The notes under the pieces: generated by a model
What the model saw: the letters and a program-made list of their open reading frames with translations, nothing else
The model's database searches: none
Told to the model about the DNA's origin: nothing
Translations under genes and position numbers: made by a program
Shown: in pieces, positions 1-10,180 of the stretch
How the letters are laid out: each line of letters begins with the position of its first letter
How positions within the stretch are numbered: the first letter of the stretch is position 1
From: Aedes albopictus
Taxonomy: Eukaryota; Arthropoda; Insecta; Diptera; Culicidae
Direction of reading: 5' to 3'
DNA length: 64,000 nt
Assembly (NCBI RefSeq): GCF_035046485.1
Contig: NC_085136.1
Span: forward strand, 81,485,734 to 81,549,733

Positions 1-394
1 CACATGAACAATAGAACTACTCACAAATTTGGTGATCTAATTAGGAAACACCTCCTCATAAAACTTATAATTGAATTCCTATTCGCATGCATGTTATGCA
101 GAATGAGTTAGTTAGTTAGTTAGTTAATTTATTTTCGACACTTTACACATTAGTGTGCATACGTGTCGGTAACATGCAGAATGAATGACTAGGGGTGTTC
201 AAATATAATTTGATATGTCGAAACATTTCAGATAAGTACCCAACTTTGCCCAACAAGGGGGGAGGACCATTTGGGCCCTGGACCAATTCTGACCACTTTG
301 AGCTGTAAGTCAGCCAATATTGAAGCAATTTACTTGGAGTTTTGCACATCTCACTACGTAAAAAAATCAAGTCATTTGTACAGATGTTTCTTTT
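1..394. other. Unassigned AT-rich stretch with a short GTTA microsatellite
   Basis: I see no gene here. Positions 106-126 are a short run of the tetranucleotide GTTA. The rest is AT-rich and has no recognisable coding, RNA or transposon signature. Confidence 0.5.
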
Positions 395-620
395 AAAAAA
401 AAAAAGACACTACACCGTCTTCAGCCAGAGGCTGCACAGACTGAACATTACACTAACACGAGACAACGGACAACACACATAACACCCAGTGGCCCAATGG
501 AGATTTTTTTCTGTTTGACGAAAAGCTTTCCCCGACTGGAGCGGGAATCGAACCCGCACTTCGAGGCTTACGAAACGCTTAGACGACTGGCACCGCTAAC
601 CACACGGCCACGAAGCCCAC
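395..620 (-). mobile_element. tRNA-derived SINE, copy 1
   Basis: Read on the minus strand, the element begins with a tRNA-like head. An A-box-like stretch complements 591-610 and a B box (GGTTCGATTCCCGC) complements 541-555. Together they form an internal RNA polymerase III promoter. A non-tRNA body follows and the element ends against a homopolymer (A on the plus strand, 395-405). A second copy at 50381-50603 shares the whole length with scattered substitutions, so this is a dispersed family and not a functional tRNA gene. The tRNA-like head lacks a clean acceptor stem. I do not assign a family name. Confidence 0.75.
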
Positions 621-1810
621 AATTTCAATGAGTATTCAAGATTTGGAGCAACTTGCTAGTGGAATCTAAATAGAATAAAGTGGGAATTTGAAGTTAAAGT
701 CCTAATGGAGTTTGTAGATAAATACTTGGAAAGATATCTTGGGTATCTATACTCTAACAATATCTTAAATACAAAAAAAAAAAAAATTAAAACTTTTGGA
801 TTCATTTCTCGTGCAGCTTGTTGATGATTATTACCCCTCTACTTCCCACAATTGCACCATCGATGTAAAGCCAAATCCTAACTACTTGTTTCAAAAGTGT
901 AACTGCTGATAAACAATCAAAATACTCTTAATTTACAACTATTTTTCGTTGATTTTGAAAAATTTGGCCAATTTGCAATAACTTTTGTTCAAACACTTTT
1001 TTCGGAAACGCTTTCTTGGCCGTCCAAAGCCGTGGGAAGGAAAGGGTTAAGATAAGTTTAAAAAGACAGAGGAAAATCTAAATAAATTTAAACATTAATT
1101 ATAAAAATTTTGTTGAATCTTCAACGATTGAGGTAAGTTAATAAAAAATAAAAAACTAGTATTGATTTGCGAAGATCTAATTGATAAAGAAGTCAAAATG
1201 ATGGCCACGCCGATTATGCCGACGCCGAATTAAAAAGCGCCAAACGCTGCCGCCGACAGATTTCAAATCGGCGCACACCTTTATTGTAAGATGCTCTAAT
1301 ATCGATTGTTTATCAGAAACATGAAGCATATGATGTGGAAACATCAACTACTAGATGTTTACCAATCAAGCTAAAGAAAGCTTGAAATCTACAACTTTCA
1401 AAGAAATGATAGATAATTGAATTTATCAGAAAATACCCTGTAAAACTCACAGAGAATGCTTACGAAATATATGCGGTAATCATTGAAGCATCCGCAAACT
1501 CGATCCGCAATCCGCAAATTCTAAAAATATAAATACAATCATCTCTAGATATTAGGCCAACAATTCTACCAGATAAAACTGGACTCAAGATTCTACATGT
1601 TAAGCGGACCTGATGTTATGGTTGATGTGCATGCCCTTCTCACCGAGGACCTGGGATCAAAAAACTACTCCCATAAAAATTTAAAAAGTGTTTTCTACCT
1701 TCGGGTCATTTGATTCGGGACTAGCCTAGGGTTATAGCTTTATGAATCGTACATGAATAATTTGGTCAGAAAATTCTACGGGATTTCTTATTAACGAAAG
1801 GAATAAGAGC
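621..1810. other. Unassigned AT-rich intergenic or intronic sequence
   Basis: There are no reading frames of substance and no clear transposon ends. Poly-A runs occur near 770-790. Confidence 0.5.
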
Positions 1811-2482
1811 TTAAGGCGAAACTGGATGCATTTTCTCATTTTTTCGGTTTCTGATTTTTTGTTTAATAGCGAAGCAATATTTTCAAAATCGGTTTTCGTG
1901 CACATTAGACCTGTTCACTTTTTTTGACCTACCCGTGTCACATCAAATTATCAATCCACATGCAAAAACCAATCTTCAGTCCAAAATTGAGCCAAATTGA
2001 TAAAGGTTTAGAGGTGTATCAAATCGATTTTGTGTTTTTTCCAGCATTTTCACGAAAATGTACTCCAATATCCAGAAAATTGCACCGAAAAGGTACAGAA
2101 AACACCGTTAAAATATAGTTGGAACAATACTCTACAACTTTGCCGAAGACACTACGGTGTTTAAATTGCTTATTTCAAAGTTATTCAACCATTTTCGTTA
2201 AAAAATCGCGTAAAAATACAATATGTTTACGGTTTTTCATATAAAAGTCATGTAAATTTACATTGTTTTAAGTGACTAATTTGATTAGCTATTGCTCCTA
2301 TTCGTTACGAACATTTCGTCCATACTTCATTTTAGTGTAGGAATTCGTTTTCATTGACTAATTATCAAAAGTTTGTCACGTTGATACTAAAAATCGCATA
2401 GAGTTGCCAGCACAAAATTAAACAAAGTTACCCATGATTAAAACGTCATTACGTTTCTTTGTCGCATCTGCATCTGTTTCAA

Positions 2483-2562
2483 TTTGGAGTAGATGGTTGA
2501 GCATGAGACTGCCGATTCGAAGATTCAAGGTTCGAGCCCTGGAATAGGATTTTTTTGCGTCT
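2483..2562 (+). repeat. tRNA-like unit (SINE head or pol III promoter relic) inside the MITE
   Basis: An A-box-like TGGTTGAGCATG near 2492 and a B box GGTTCGAGCCC near 2529 are spaced as in a tRNA gene. A run of T follows at about 2550-2557, as at a pol III terminator. The cloverleaf stems are poor, so a functional tRNA is unlikely. It is more likely a short tRNA-derived SINE that inserted into the palindromic element. Confidence 0.4.
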
Positions 2563-2585
2563 CAATCCAGCTATAAGTATGAATC

Positions 2586-2737
2586 AAGGTATCTTCTGAT
2601 TTTTTTTGAGGTGGAAAATGTTTTCCATTTTTGCAAAAAACATTTTTTTTGTGAAATTTTGTTTAAAAATGGTTTCTGCAAAAACGAAAAACATTTTCCA
2701 CCACAAAAAAAAATCAGAAGATACCTTGATCCATACT
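2586..2737. repeat. Near-perfect inverted repeat (hairpin) nested in the MITE
   Basis: The left arm begins ATCAAGGTATCTTCTGATTT. Its complement closes the structure near 2715-2735, leaving a loop of about 70 bp that itself has AT-rich self-complementarity. It may be an independent small foldback insertion. Confidence 0.55.
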
Positions 2738-2859
2738 CTACATGTGCACGAAAACCGATTTTGAAAATATTGCTTCGATATTTAATAAAAAATCAAAACC
2801 CAAAAAGTGAGGAAATGCTTCCAGTTTCCTTTTAACCGTGAATAGCGTTTCGTCATACA

Positions 2860-3074
2860 CATGCCCGGATCAAGGATTGCCCGAGGCCCGAGCGGATGCG
2901 AAGGTCCCTTGGTGATGAGCATACAAAAATTTCTTTGTTTTCAAACAGTATTTGAGCAATATGAAAGATAAAGTTGATGTGTAATAACCAAAAAAGGTCT
3001 TTGTAGGGGGGCCTTAAATGTGGGGGCCCGGAGCCCGAATAACCACTCCCATCCCACCCGTACATCCAGCCCTG
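2860..3074. mobile_element. hAT-like MITE with 8-bp target duplication GTCATACA
   Basis: GTCATACA is present at 2852-2859 and again at 3075-3082. The element starts CATGCCCGGATC and ends with the complement of CAGGGCTGGATG, an imperfect terminal inverted repeat (8 of 12). An 8-bp duplication and CA-starting ends are characteristic of hAT-family transposons. At 215 bp it has no coding capacity. Confidence 0.6.
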
Positions 3075-3082
3075 GTCATACA

Positions 3083-4440
3083 GATGTAATGGTAAATACC
3101 TTTCAAGAGTTCCACTAAAAAATTAAACTCTTTCAAAAAAGGCATTTACACAATGAACTTGTTTTCAAAATTTATTAGACATTCCGCGGAATTCCGTTTA
3201 ATTTCGTCAAAACATATTTTTTAAGGCGAAATTTTTACAATTTGACGAAACGAAACGAAATTCAAAATCATAAATTTCGCGTGGTTGAATTCCGTGGAAT
3301 TCCGCGGAATTTCGTTTCGAGGTGCATTTGGCGAAACTTTTCGGTATACCGCATACCCTTAAAGATTGGAAAGTTTTCAATTGGTCAGTCAGTCAGGATT
3401 TGCCTATGTAGTGTTATGGTCACACGGTTTGTGTTTGTCTCCTTGTTTTGATTTTGTGGTATGGTTAAATATGTTTTTCTCCTCGTTAAGTCAGTTGTCG
3501 TATGTTGTTTTTTTTTCATCGAATCAATCGAACCCTGTATGTTAAAATATAGTCGATCCTGTGTCAAAATGTTTCCTTGATTTAGCTAATCGTTTTCTAC
3601 TTGTGTTCATCTCTTGTGTCCTTAAATTGTCATCGGTCCAAAATTCACAGAAACATGTAACTGAACTTCTGAAAATCTAAGAGATAATCAAAACTACGCC
3701 AAGTTGGTCAGTTGATTGCAATAAAATTTTAAAATAATAAAGATTTCATGTCAACTTTCATCCCGCTACAAATACTATTAAAAATATTCAAATTCGTTCA
3801 ATTGTCCTATCGGTCCTACCTAGATGAACCATGTCATTTTCTCAAGCGTAGCCTAGAAATGTCAACCTAGTCATACACAAGTAACGTTGTTCAGTTAATA
3901 AAAAGCAGTCAGTTTTTGTCCAAAATGTCACGTCGAACGCATTGACGTCAACAATGCGTTTAAGTGTTCGCACGTTAGCTTCGAATCTATCAGCACAATT
4001 AAGTGCTGCAAATCTAAATCTCCTTCCCACTATTGATTCTTCGGTCGATTTTTATTGCTTTATTTAAAGAAAATATGACCAACTAACATTGGAAAAAAGC
4101 GACTATGACATTAATAAATTACTATGTAATAAAAATCAACCGAGAAACGTGGGAAATAGAACCCAAACAACATTTTGAAGTCAGATGGCTGTAAAAGGTT
4201 CCAAAACCTGTCACAAATCCTATAATACTTTTATTAGGATTTGTAACGATCATCAAAACCTTCTCAAATCCAACCGACTTGGAACTATTGCTTGGGAATA
4301 GACTCTACTGAGCCCCGGCGGTTCCTCCTGTTTATCGAGCATGTCTGATGCATATGATCAGCCATACTCCATCTGCAGCAGCCGGTTCGTGATGAACCGT
4401 TGGAGGCGCATTAAAGTGTTAAAAAGGTGATATGTTTCAC
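3083..4440. other. Unassigned sequence with a GGAATTCCG-containing palindromic patch
   Basis: Positions 3180-3340 contain repeated ATTCCGCGGAATTCC-like palindromes between AT-rich arms with ACGAAACGAAA motifs. This resembles, but is not clearly homologous to, the GGAATTCC satellite further right. The remaining sequence to 4440 shows no gene and no clear transposon ends. Confidence 0.4.
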
Positions 4441-4509
4441 TAAAGAACACTACATTACACTAATCAAAATGAAACTCCTTCACTTTAATACCGTCAACCC
4501 CTGCGAACT

Positions 4510-5685
4510 TGGCCATGGAGAATCAGTTATTTTCATGTTATTAACATAATATATTATGATATAAACTTGTCTGTCATAAGCGGCAAAATAACAAAAATCA
4601 TAACAAAAAAATGTTCCTGAAAGACCAATTTAATAATATGTTTTGTTGGTTTCAATAACAACTTAATAATAATGAATATAAAAATATTTCAATAACAAAT
4701 TTTGAACTTCGGATGTTATTGATAATAACTTTAAAACAAAATAAGTTATGATTATAATATACCAGAAATATATTGTCCACCCGGTTGGAATAAAGACCGA
4801 CATTCAATCAAAAATTGCCATTTTCTTGGTCCACAAGTGTTGCAACTGTTTCGCATCTAGTGCGCTGTGTTGCTGACAACAACGGGAAGGATGCGCACTA
4901 CTTTTGACATGAATGAAAAACGTCGTGAGTTGGGTCGCTTCGCGAAGTCCGGTTTGGTGGCGGCCCGACAATAATAATGTCCCTTATGGTTAATATAAGG
5001 TATGGTAAATGCCACGAGAGAGATAGAGTGCCCCCTCTCTCCACCATAATCAACCCAATTTTTTTTTAATTTCCCCTGAAGACTAGTCTGAAGTTATGGT
5101 ATTTTTCTAATGAACCTTTCAAAATTCTCTTCCTGGAATTTTACCAACTAATCGAAAACATCTTGTAAAATGGCTCGTCGGCGTTGTTGGAATCGTGAAA
5201 TCATGTTCTTCTGGATATAGGTCGCTCATCTCCGCTGATCTATGTTGACTCTACTATCTATAACACTAAAACATTAAGCTGAGATGCTGGTATGCTATCA
5301 GTTAGGATGTAAGGCCAGAGAGAAGAGGAAGGTGAACAGATGAGAGATTATGCATAAGCTGCCTATCACGGAATGCTGAAAACAATGTAAATCTTATGAT
5401 GTAATTTTGATTTCAAAACTTGTTATCGTTATGGTATTGATGATTTCATATTTATGAAACTCTTTAGTTCAATATTAACTAAATTTGTTTTACAACAAAA
5501 CATATTATTCAAATGTTATTTAATGAATGTATACTAATATCGTGCTCATAACAAAATAAGATTGCCCAACAAAAGATGTTATGGAGAAGTAATCCCTTGA
5601 TAAGATAATGATAACAAACCAAGATATAAAATCAGGTTATGTTATTTCGTAGTTATTAATTTGATATTCTCCTCTGCTCGGGGTG
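4510..5685. mobile_element. Possible degraded AT-rich palindromic element
   Basis: The left side (GAGAAT, then ATAACATAA near 4545) is loosely mirrored by the right side (the complement of CACCCCGAGCAGAGGAGAAT ending near 5688, with TAACATAAC inward). The interior is rich in AACAAAATAAG-type words. The ends are too diverged to fix. The Feilai remnant at about 5260 would be a later insertion. Confidence 0.3.
5255..5335 (+). mobile_element. Feilai-like SINE 3' remnant
   Basis: The words AACACTAA, AAGCTGAGA, AGGATGTAAGGCCAGA and GAAGAGGAAG occur in the order found at the 3' end of Feilai-type SINEs of Aedes. No A or B box is visible upstream, so this would be a truncated copy. Recognition is from memory of the family. 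Confidence 0.4.
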
Positions 5686-5689
5686 TATT

Positions 5690-6260
5690 TTAGGATTTTT
5701 GTTGTACCTACATATATGTAAAGATTGTACTAGGTACATAAATTAAGGAAATGAACGACAAACATTCGAGCCATTTTCCCACTGTGCAACACCACAAATG
5801 GCACACTGCCACGCTACTTCTGCAGCTGGTTGTTAGAACGGTCGCCAAGAACCACTTGCGGTGCGGTTCTTCTCTTCAGGCTCCGGTTTTTGGGGTGAAC
5901 GGAGAAGGAACCTGGCACTTGCGTCTGTACCAACTGAAGCAAACCTAAGTAAGAAGAAGGGATGTTGTACCACAACATCAAAGCAAAACAACTGCGAATA
6001 AAGGTGGATGAGGTAGGTATACGTACATAGAATGTTTACGATATGACGCGCAATTACTAAAAGGAAACTGGTTTCCAAAGTGCGCGGCGCTCGAGAACAA
6101 TTGACCCCTCCGGTATGGATGCTGGTTTCAGCTGGGATTGGCAAGTAGGTAGAAGAGTATTTTTATGACGTAGTTTTTGGTTTATTTTAATTTTTGTGAA
6201 TTTCTGGAAGTTGAGAATACTCTGGTGGTAATTGATACTTCCTCGAAGATGGTTAAGAAT
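5690..6260. other. Unassigned sequence
   Basis: Reading frames of 65-103 codons overlap on both strands here. None contains a domain I recognise and their overlap argues that they are chance. No repeat termini are seen. Confidence 0.4.
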
Positions 6261-6264
6261 CATC

Positions 6265-6312
6265 TTAGGCTGAAAAGTGCTCATATCACACTAAGCTGAG
6301 AAGAAGGTTGCA
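6265..6312 (+). mobile_element. Feilai-like SINE 3' remnant
   Basis: The word order GTGCTCATATCACACTAAG then CTGAGAAGAAGG resembles the 3' region of Feilai-type SINEs. Only about 50 bp can be recognised. Confidence 0.35.
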
Positions 6313-6687
6313 TGCTGAAGAAGCCACTTAGAAGAAACGAATATTACGAATCCAGTCAAGTAATGGAACGACCAACCGTTATTTATGTAAATCTCGATTC
6401 TGCAAACTCATCTCTGCATCAACCGATGCGATGCGTCAATTCCGAAATCTTCCTCATCATCATCATGGAAATTATGGTGCTGATCTTTTCCTGATCGCAT
6501 AATGCCACCACACTTTGATACCGCGACCGAACGAATCTGCATTAACGATGATCACTCGTGTCGTAGGTAATTGATTCTGTTCTGTTTTGAGTCCCACTAC
6601 CGCCGGCGCCGTAAGCACGTGTTATCTGGAAATAAACCAGAACCGGTAGGTAGGTAGGTAGATGCCTTGTGGCCCGGGCCATACATA
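6313..6687. other. Unassigned sequence with short GGTA microsatellite
   Basis: A run of the GGTA tetranucleotide lies just left of 6662. No gene is evident. Confidence 0.4.
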
Positions 6688-7646
6688 CAGGGTGTTAGGT
6701 TCCTGAGTGCAAACTTTTTAAAGGGTGATAGAGGACCATAAATGGAGAAAAAAATTGTTCTACGCATATGGTCAAATCTCAACCGTTACGTAGTTATTGA
6801 ACTTCCCATGTTTATGACTCTTATTGCATTAACTGGCAATAACTTGAAAATGGTCAAACTTATCGAAGTTTTTTTACCCTTATTCGAAAGATTAATGAAT
6901 TTTCTAACAAATGGCATCTTTGAAACCATTAGTTTAGTTAAATAACTAAGTTTTCTAGAGCAAAATAGCTAAAAATAGTGTATTTTTATTGGGTTTTGTC
7001 AATTATCTTTGAAACATGCGTAATAAATTAAAATTCTTTCTTTGGCAAAGTTGTGGCCCCTGTTACACTCTACAATTCGTTCTTTGACACCAAACTTCTA
7101 GCTCTTATCGTTTTCTTGCAATTTTGATTTAAATGTGTGGCACAATGCGCAAAAAAGTGCTTTCCATGACAGTAGCAAATTTATGATCTGAAATGCGATG
7201 TTAAAATCAAAATTGCAACAAAACGATAAGAGTTAGAAGTTTGGTGTCAAAGAACAAATTGTAGAGTGTAACAGGGGCCACAACTTTGCCAAAGAAAGAA
7301 TTTTAATTTATTACGCATGCTTCAAAGATAATTGACAAAACCCAATAAAAATACACTATTTTTAGCTATTTTGCTCTAGAAAACTTAGTTATTTAACTAA
7401 ACCAATCGATTCAAAGATGCCATTTGTTAGAAAATTCAATAATCTTTCGAATAAGGGTAAAAAAACTTCGATAAGTTTGACCATTTTCAAGTTATTGCCA
7501 GTTAAGGCAATAAGAGTCATAAACATGGGAAGTTCAATAACTACGTAACGGTTGAGATTTGACCATATGCGTAGAACAATTTTTTTCTCCATTTATGGTC
7601 CTCTATCACCCTTTAAAAAGTTTGCACTCAGGAACCTAACACCCTG
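6688..7646. mobile_element. Long-armed palindromic MITE, TA target (copy 1)
   Basis: The ends are CAGGGTGTTAGGTTCCTGAG and its complement, flanked by TA at 6686-6687 and 7647-7648. The arms are about 470 bp each and nearly perfectly complementary, meeting near 7170. TA duplication and CAG-starting ends fit the Tc1/mariner superfamily. A 67-codon reading frame (6742-6945 plus; 7389-7592 minus) appears in both arms simply because the arms are inverted copies. It matches no transposase I know. Copy 2 at 14699-15657 has exactly the same length, 959 bp. Confidence 0.85.
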
Positions 7647-7648
7647 TA

Positions 7649-8123
7649 TATCAGACAAGCAAAAGCGTTATGAATATGAATCACGGAAGTGACCTTATCC
7701 AAAATAGAATTCACTCAAAAATCGAAATGCTGTTATTCGTTCGATGACCAAAACAAAAAAAAAATTAAAACTTGCGTTAAGCGGTGCGATGGTGCGCGGT
7801 GGTTGATGACAAAGACCAAATACTGTCTGTCTTGAGCATTAGCACTGGCAGTGCCAGTGGATTATCAGACTTCCTTTGTTTCCGATGCGCGGTTCGCTCA
7901 TTTGGAGATCAATATATGAAGAGAAACATTACAAACGACAAGGTATGATATGCATTACGGGGATGGGAAATAGTAGTTTACGCAACAAGGTGCAGAATGA
8001 AGATTTTTACAGCACGAGTTGTACACTTATCCAACGAGGCTTGCCGTATCAGGAGAGCAAATGGAAGTTCACTGGTGAGCGCTGAACCAATGATGCCCTA
8101 TTTTCTACACCTGTAGATGGATC
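7649..8123. other. Unassigned sequence
   Basis: No gene or transposon end is recognised. A 69-codon frame at 7876-8085 has no recognisable features. Confidence 0.4.
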
Positions 8124-8126
8124 CTA

Positions 8127-8292
8127 GGGAACGTCCATTAATTACGTCACGCTTTGAGGGGGGAGGGGGGGTTCAACAAAGTGTGACGACCCATACAAAA
8201 ATTTCAGAGGTCTCATACGAAAAGTGTGACATAGGGGGGAGGGGGGGTTGAAAATGGTCGATTTTTGCGTGACGTAATTTATGGACGTTCCC
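8127..8292. mobile_element. Short palindromic MITE, 3-bp target CTA, G-rich loop
   Basis: The ends are GGGAACGTCCATTAATTACG on the left and the complement of GGGAACGTCCATAAATTACG on the right, extended to GTCACGC. CTA lies at 8124-8126 and 8293-8295. A 3-bp duplication suggests a PIF/Harbinger-type origin. Two G-runs of the form GGGGGGAGGGGGGG lie inside at about 8159 and 8235. The architecture and length match the element at 26515-26679. Confidence 0.75.
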
Positions 8293-8299
8293 CTACCGA

Positions 8300-8832
8300 A
8301 GATGCAGACATGGTCGACTTAATTTTTCATAAAGCCATCGCAGGTAACTCAAGCTTCTTGCTGTACTGAACAATGGGGAAAGAACGATCCCTAGATTTAA
8401 TGCATATGTATCACCATAAATGCAGCCAGTTTACTTCCCTAAAGGCCATGCGCATAATCATCGGCGTAAACAACTGCCGGCGGTCGATCCGATAATTACC
8501 CTCGAGGGTCAGCCCAATAAATTCTCACCTCTTCAACCTGACCACCGCCTCGTCGTCGTGTCGCACGCTTGTCTGGTGCGTCCAACCACCACACCGGATC
8601 CGCCAATTAATAATGGCGCACACGAGAATTTTCACTTCCATATTTCACCCTGTGGCCCTAGCCTAGTGTGCGCATACCGACCTACCATAGCATAAGAACC
8701 AACCACGAACTTGGTGCAAGGTCCTGTCAAGATCGCGAAATTGCGTGCCGGTATGAATGTTAAGGTCAGACGGGGCTTTAATATGCGCGCACAGCAGCGG
8801 TGCGCTGAGCAGCCGGACTGCCCACTTACAGG
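8300..8832. other. Unassigned, relatively GC-rich sequence
   Basis: A 91-codon plus-strand frame (8420-8695) and a 60-codon minus-strand frame overlap. Neither has recognisable domains or splice context strong enough to call. It could be intronic or intergenic single-copy DNA. Confidence 0.35.
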
Positions 8833-8834
8833 TA

Positions 8835-9781
8835 CAGTGTATCAAACAATTGTCCGTACAGCAATTTTTTGGTCAAAATAATTTATCATTTAAATGATTA
8901 TAACTTTTTTATACGTCAATCAAAAACGATGAAATTTTGACCAATTATAACCCATATATTAAAGCTCCATTGGTAAAATTTTGAGCGAGATCGAATAAGT
9001 TTTCTGAAAGTTATAGAACTATTAGTAAAACTTATAAAAATTTAGAATACACTTTTAAAACATTATATCTCAATATGTACTTGATGAAACTTTTTCAATA
9101 TTTTTCGTGTTACAGCTTATACCTAAGGCTTTCATATGCAGCTTCGTTTAAGGTTTTATATTCACTACAAAAAATATGAAAAATCTGTATATGTTCAGAG
9201 TGTCATTTGGAAATTTATTCATATTTTGATCAATAAAAGTGCCAAGTGTTTTCAACTTTTTTAAACTCTCTTAATGATATATTTTTATACAGGACCTACT
9301 AAACTACATATGAAGAGTAGGTCCTATGGATTTTTCGTTCAGTTAATGCACTGTTATGGGTGGAAAACGTTTGGCAGATTATATGTGCGAAATATGGTAA
9401 ATTTTAAAACATCGTGAACTACATACGCACATTTTCCATATTTTTTGTAGTGAATATAAAACCCCAAACATGGCTGTATATGAAAGCCTTAGGTATAAGA
9501 TGTAACACACAAGAAAAGAAAAAAAAAATCATCGAGTACATATTGAGATATGATGTTTTAAAAATGTGTTCAAAAATCTTATAAGTTTTACTAAAAGTTC
9601 TATAACTTTCAGAAAACTTATTCGATCTCGCTCAAAATTTTACTAATGGAGCTTTAATATATGATTCATGATTGGTTAAAATTTCAGCGTTTCTGATTGT
9701 CGCATAAAAAAGTTATTAACATTTGAATGGAAAATTATTTTGACAAAAAATTTGCTGTACGGACAATTGTTTGATACACTG
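8835..9781. mobile_element. Long-armed palindromic MITE, TA target
   Basis: The ends are CAGTGTATCAAACAATTGTC and its complement, flanked by TA at 8833-8834 and 9782-9783. The arms are about 450 bp. For example TCGATCTCGCTCAAAATTTT in the right arm mirrors the left arm near 8975. The arms are more diverged than in the 6688 element. CAGT-starting ends and TA targets indicate a Tc1/mariner-type origin. It is non-coding. Confidence 0.8.
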
Positions 9782-9894
9782 TATGTACGTATAAGGCAGG
9801 GAAAGCGTCTACTTAGGCTAAACTGCCTGCTATGCTGCATAGCAGCATATCACCACTGTTCTGTTGTGCGAGAGCTTATGCCAAGGGGTTACGA

Positions 9895-10180
9895 GGATAA
9901 TTGGAGCTCCGAGTCGCGAACACGCCACACAAAACTGGTCTTGAAGAATCAGTGATGTCGCGCATATGTCGCCAGGGTCAAAATGTAACACAAATCTGAC
10001 CTGAGAGAGGTGTTGTTTTTCGAGAAATGGATGGATTGATCGTTGAACCTGTAGAAGGCTGCACAGAACTTGTTCTTGTCTTATCACATAATTGAGAAAT
10101 GCTAGATGATAGCTTTTTTAGAAACTGATCGTTATCTAAATCATTATGACATGCAGTTCCATTTCTCATGAAATCCTTGA
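9895..10180. repeat. Dispersed repeat, copy A (pairs with 20965-21200)
   Basis: The stretch shares an ordered series of words with 20965-21200: TTGGAGCTCCGAGTCG, GTGACACAAATCTGACC-like, TTTTTCGA, GGATTGATCGTTGAACCT, AGAAATGCTAG and GTTATC. In both places a degenerate CCTGAAAC-type array follows, so head and array may be one repeat family. Confidence 0.55.

Larger units (their letters stand above)
1815..2831. mobile_element. Palindromic MITE with probable TTAA target duplication
   Basis: TTAA at 1811-1814 and 2832-2835 flank the element. Just inside, GGCGAAACTGG on the left matches the reverse complement of the right end (AAGGAAACTGG). The arms stay complementary for about 100 bp: the stretch around 1873-1900 mirrors 2748-2775. 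TTAA targets are typical of piggyBac-type elements, so a non-autonomous piggyBac-like origin is possible. No transposase is encoded. The interior holds a tRNA-like unit and a second hairpin, listed separately. Confidence 0.6.

Noticed and set aside
520..620. Functional tRNA gene on the minus strand
   Set aside because: The acceptor stem does not pair well and the same head plus body recurs at 50381-50603, showing a SINE family.
5833..6144. 103-codon minus-strand frame with a hydrophobic stretch as a small membrane protein
   Set aside because: It overlaps frames on the other strand, has no recognisable homology, and its composition is like the surrounding non-coding DNA.
8127..8292. Structured RNA or regulatory hairpin of host origin
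   Set aside because: Terminal inverted repeats and a CTA duplication identify it as a MITE.
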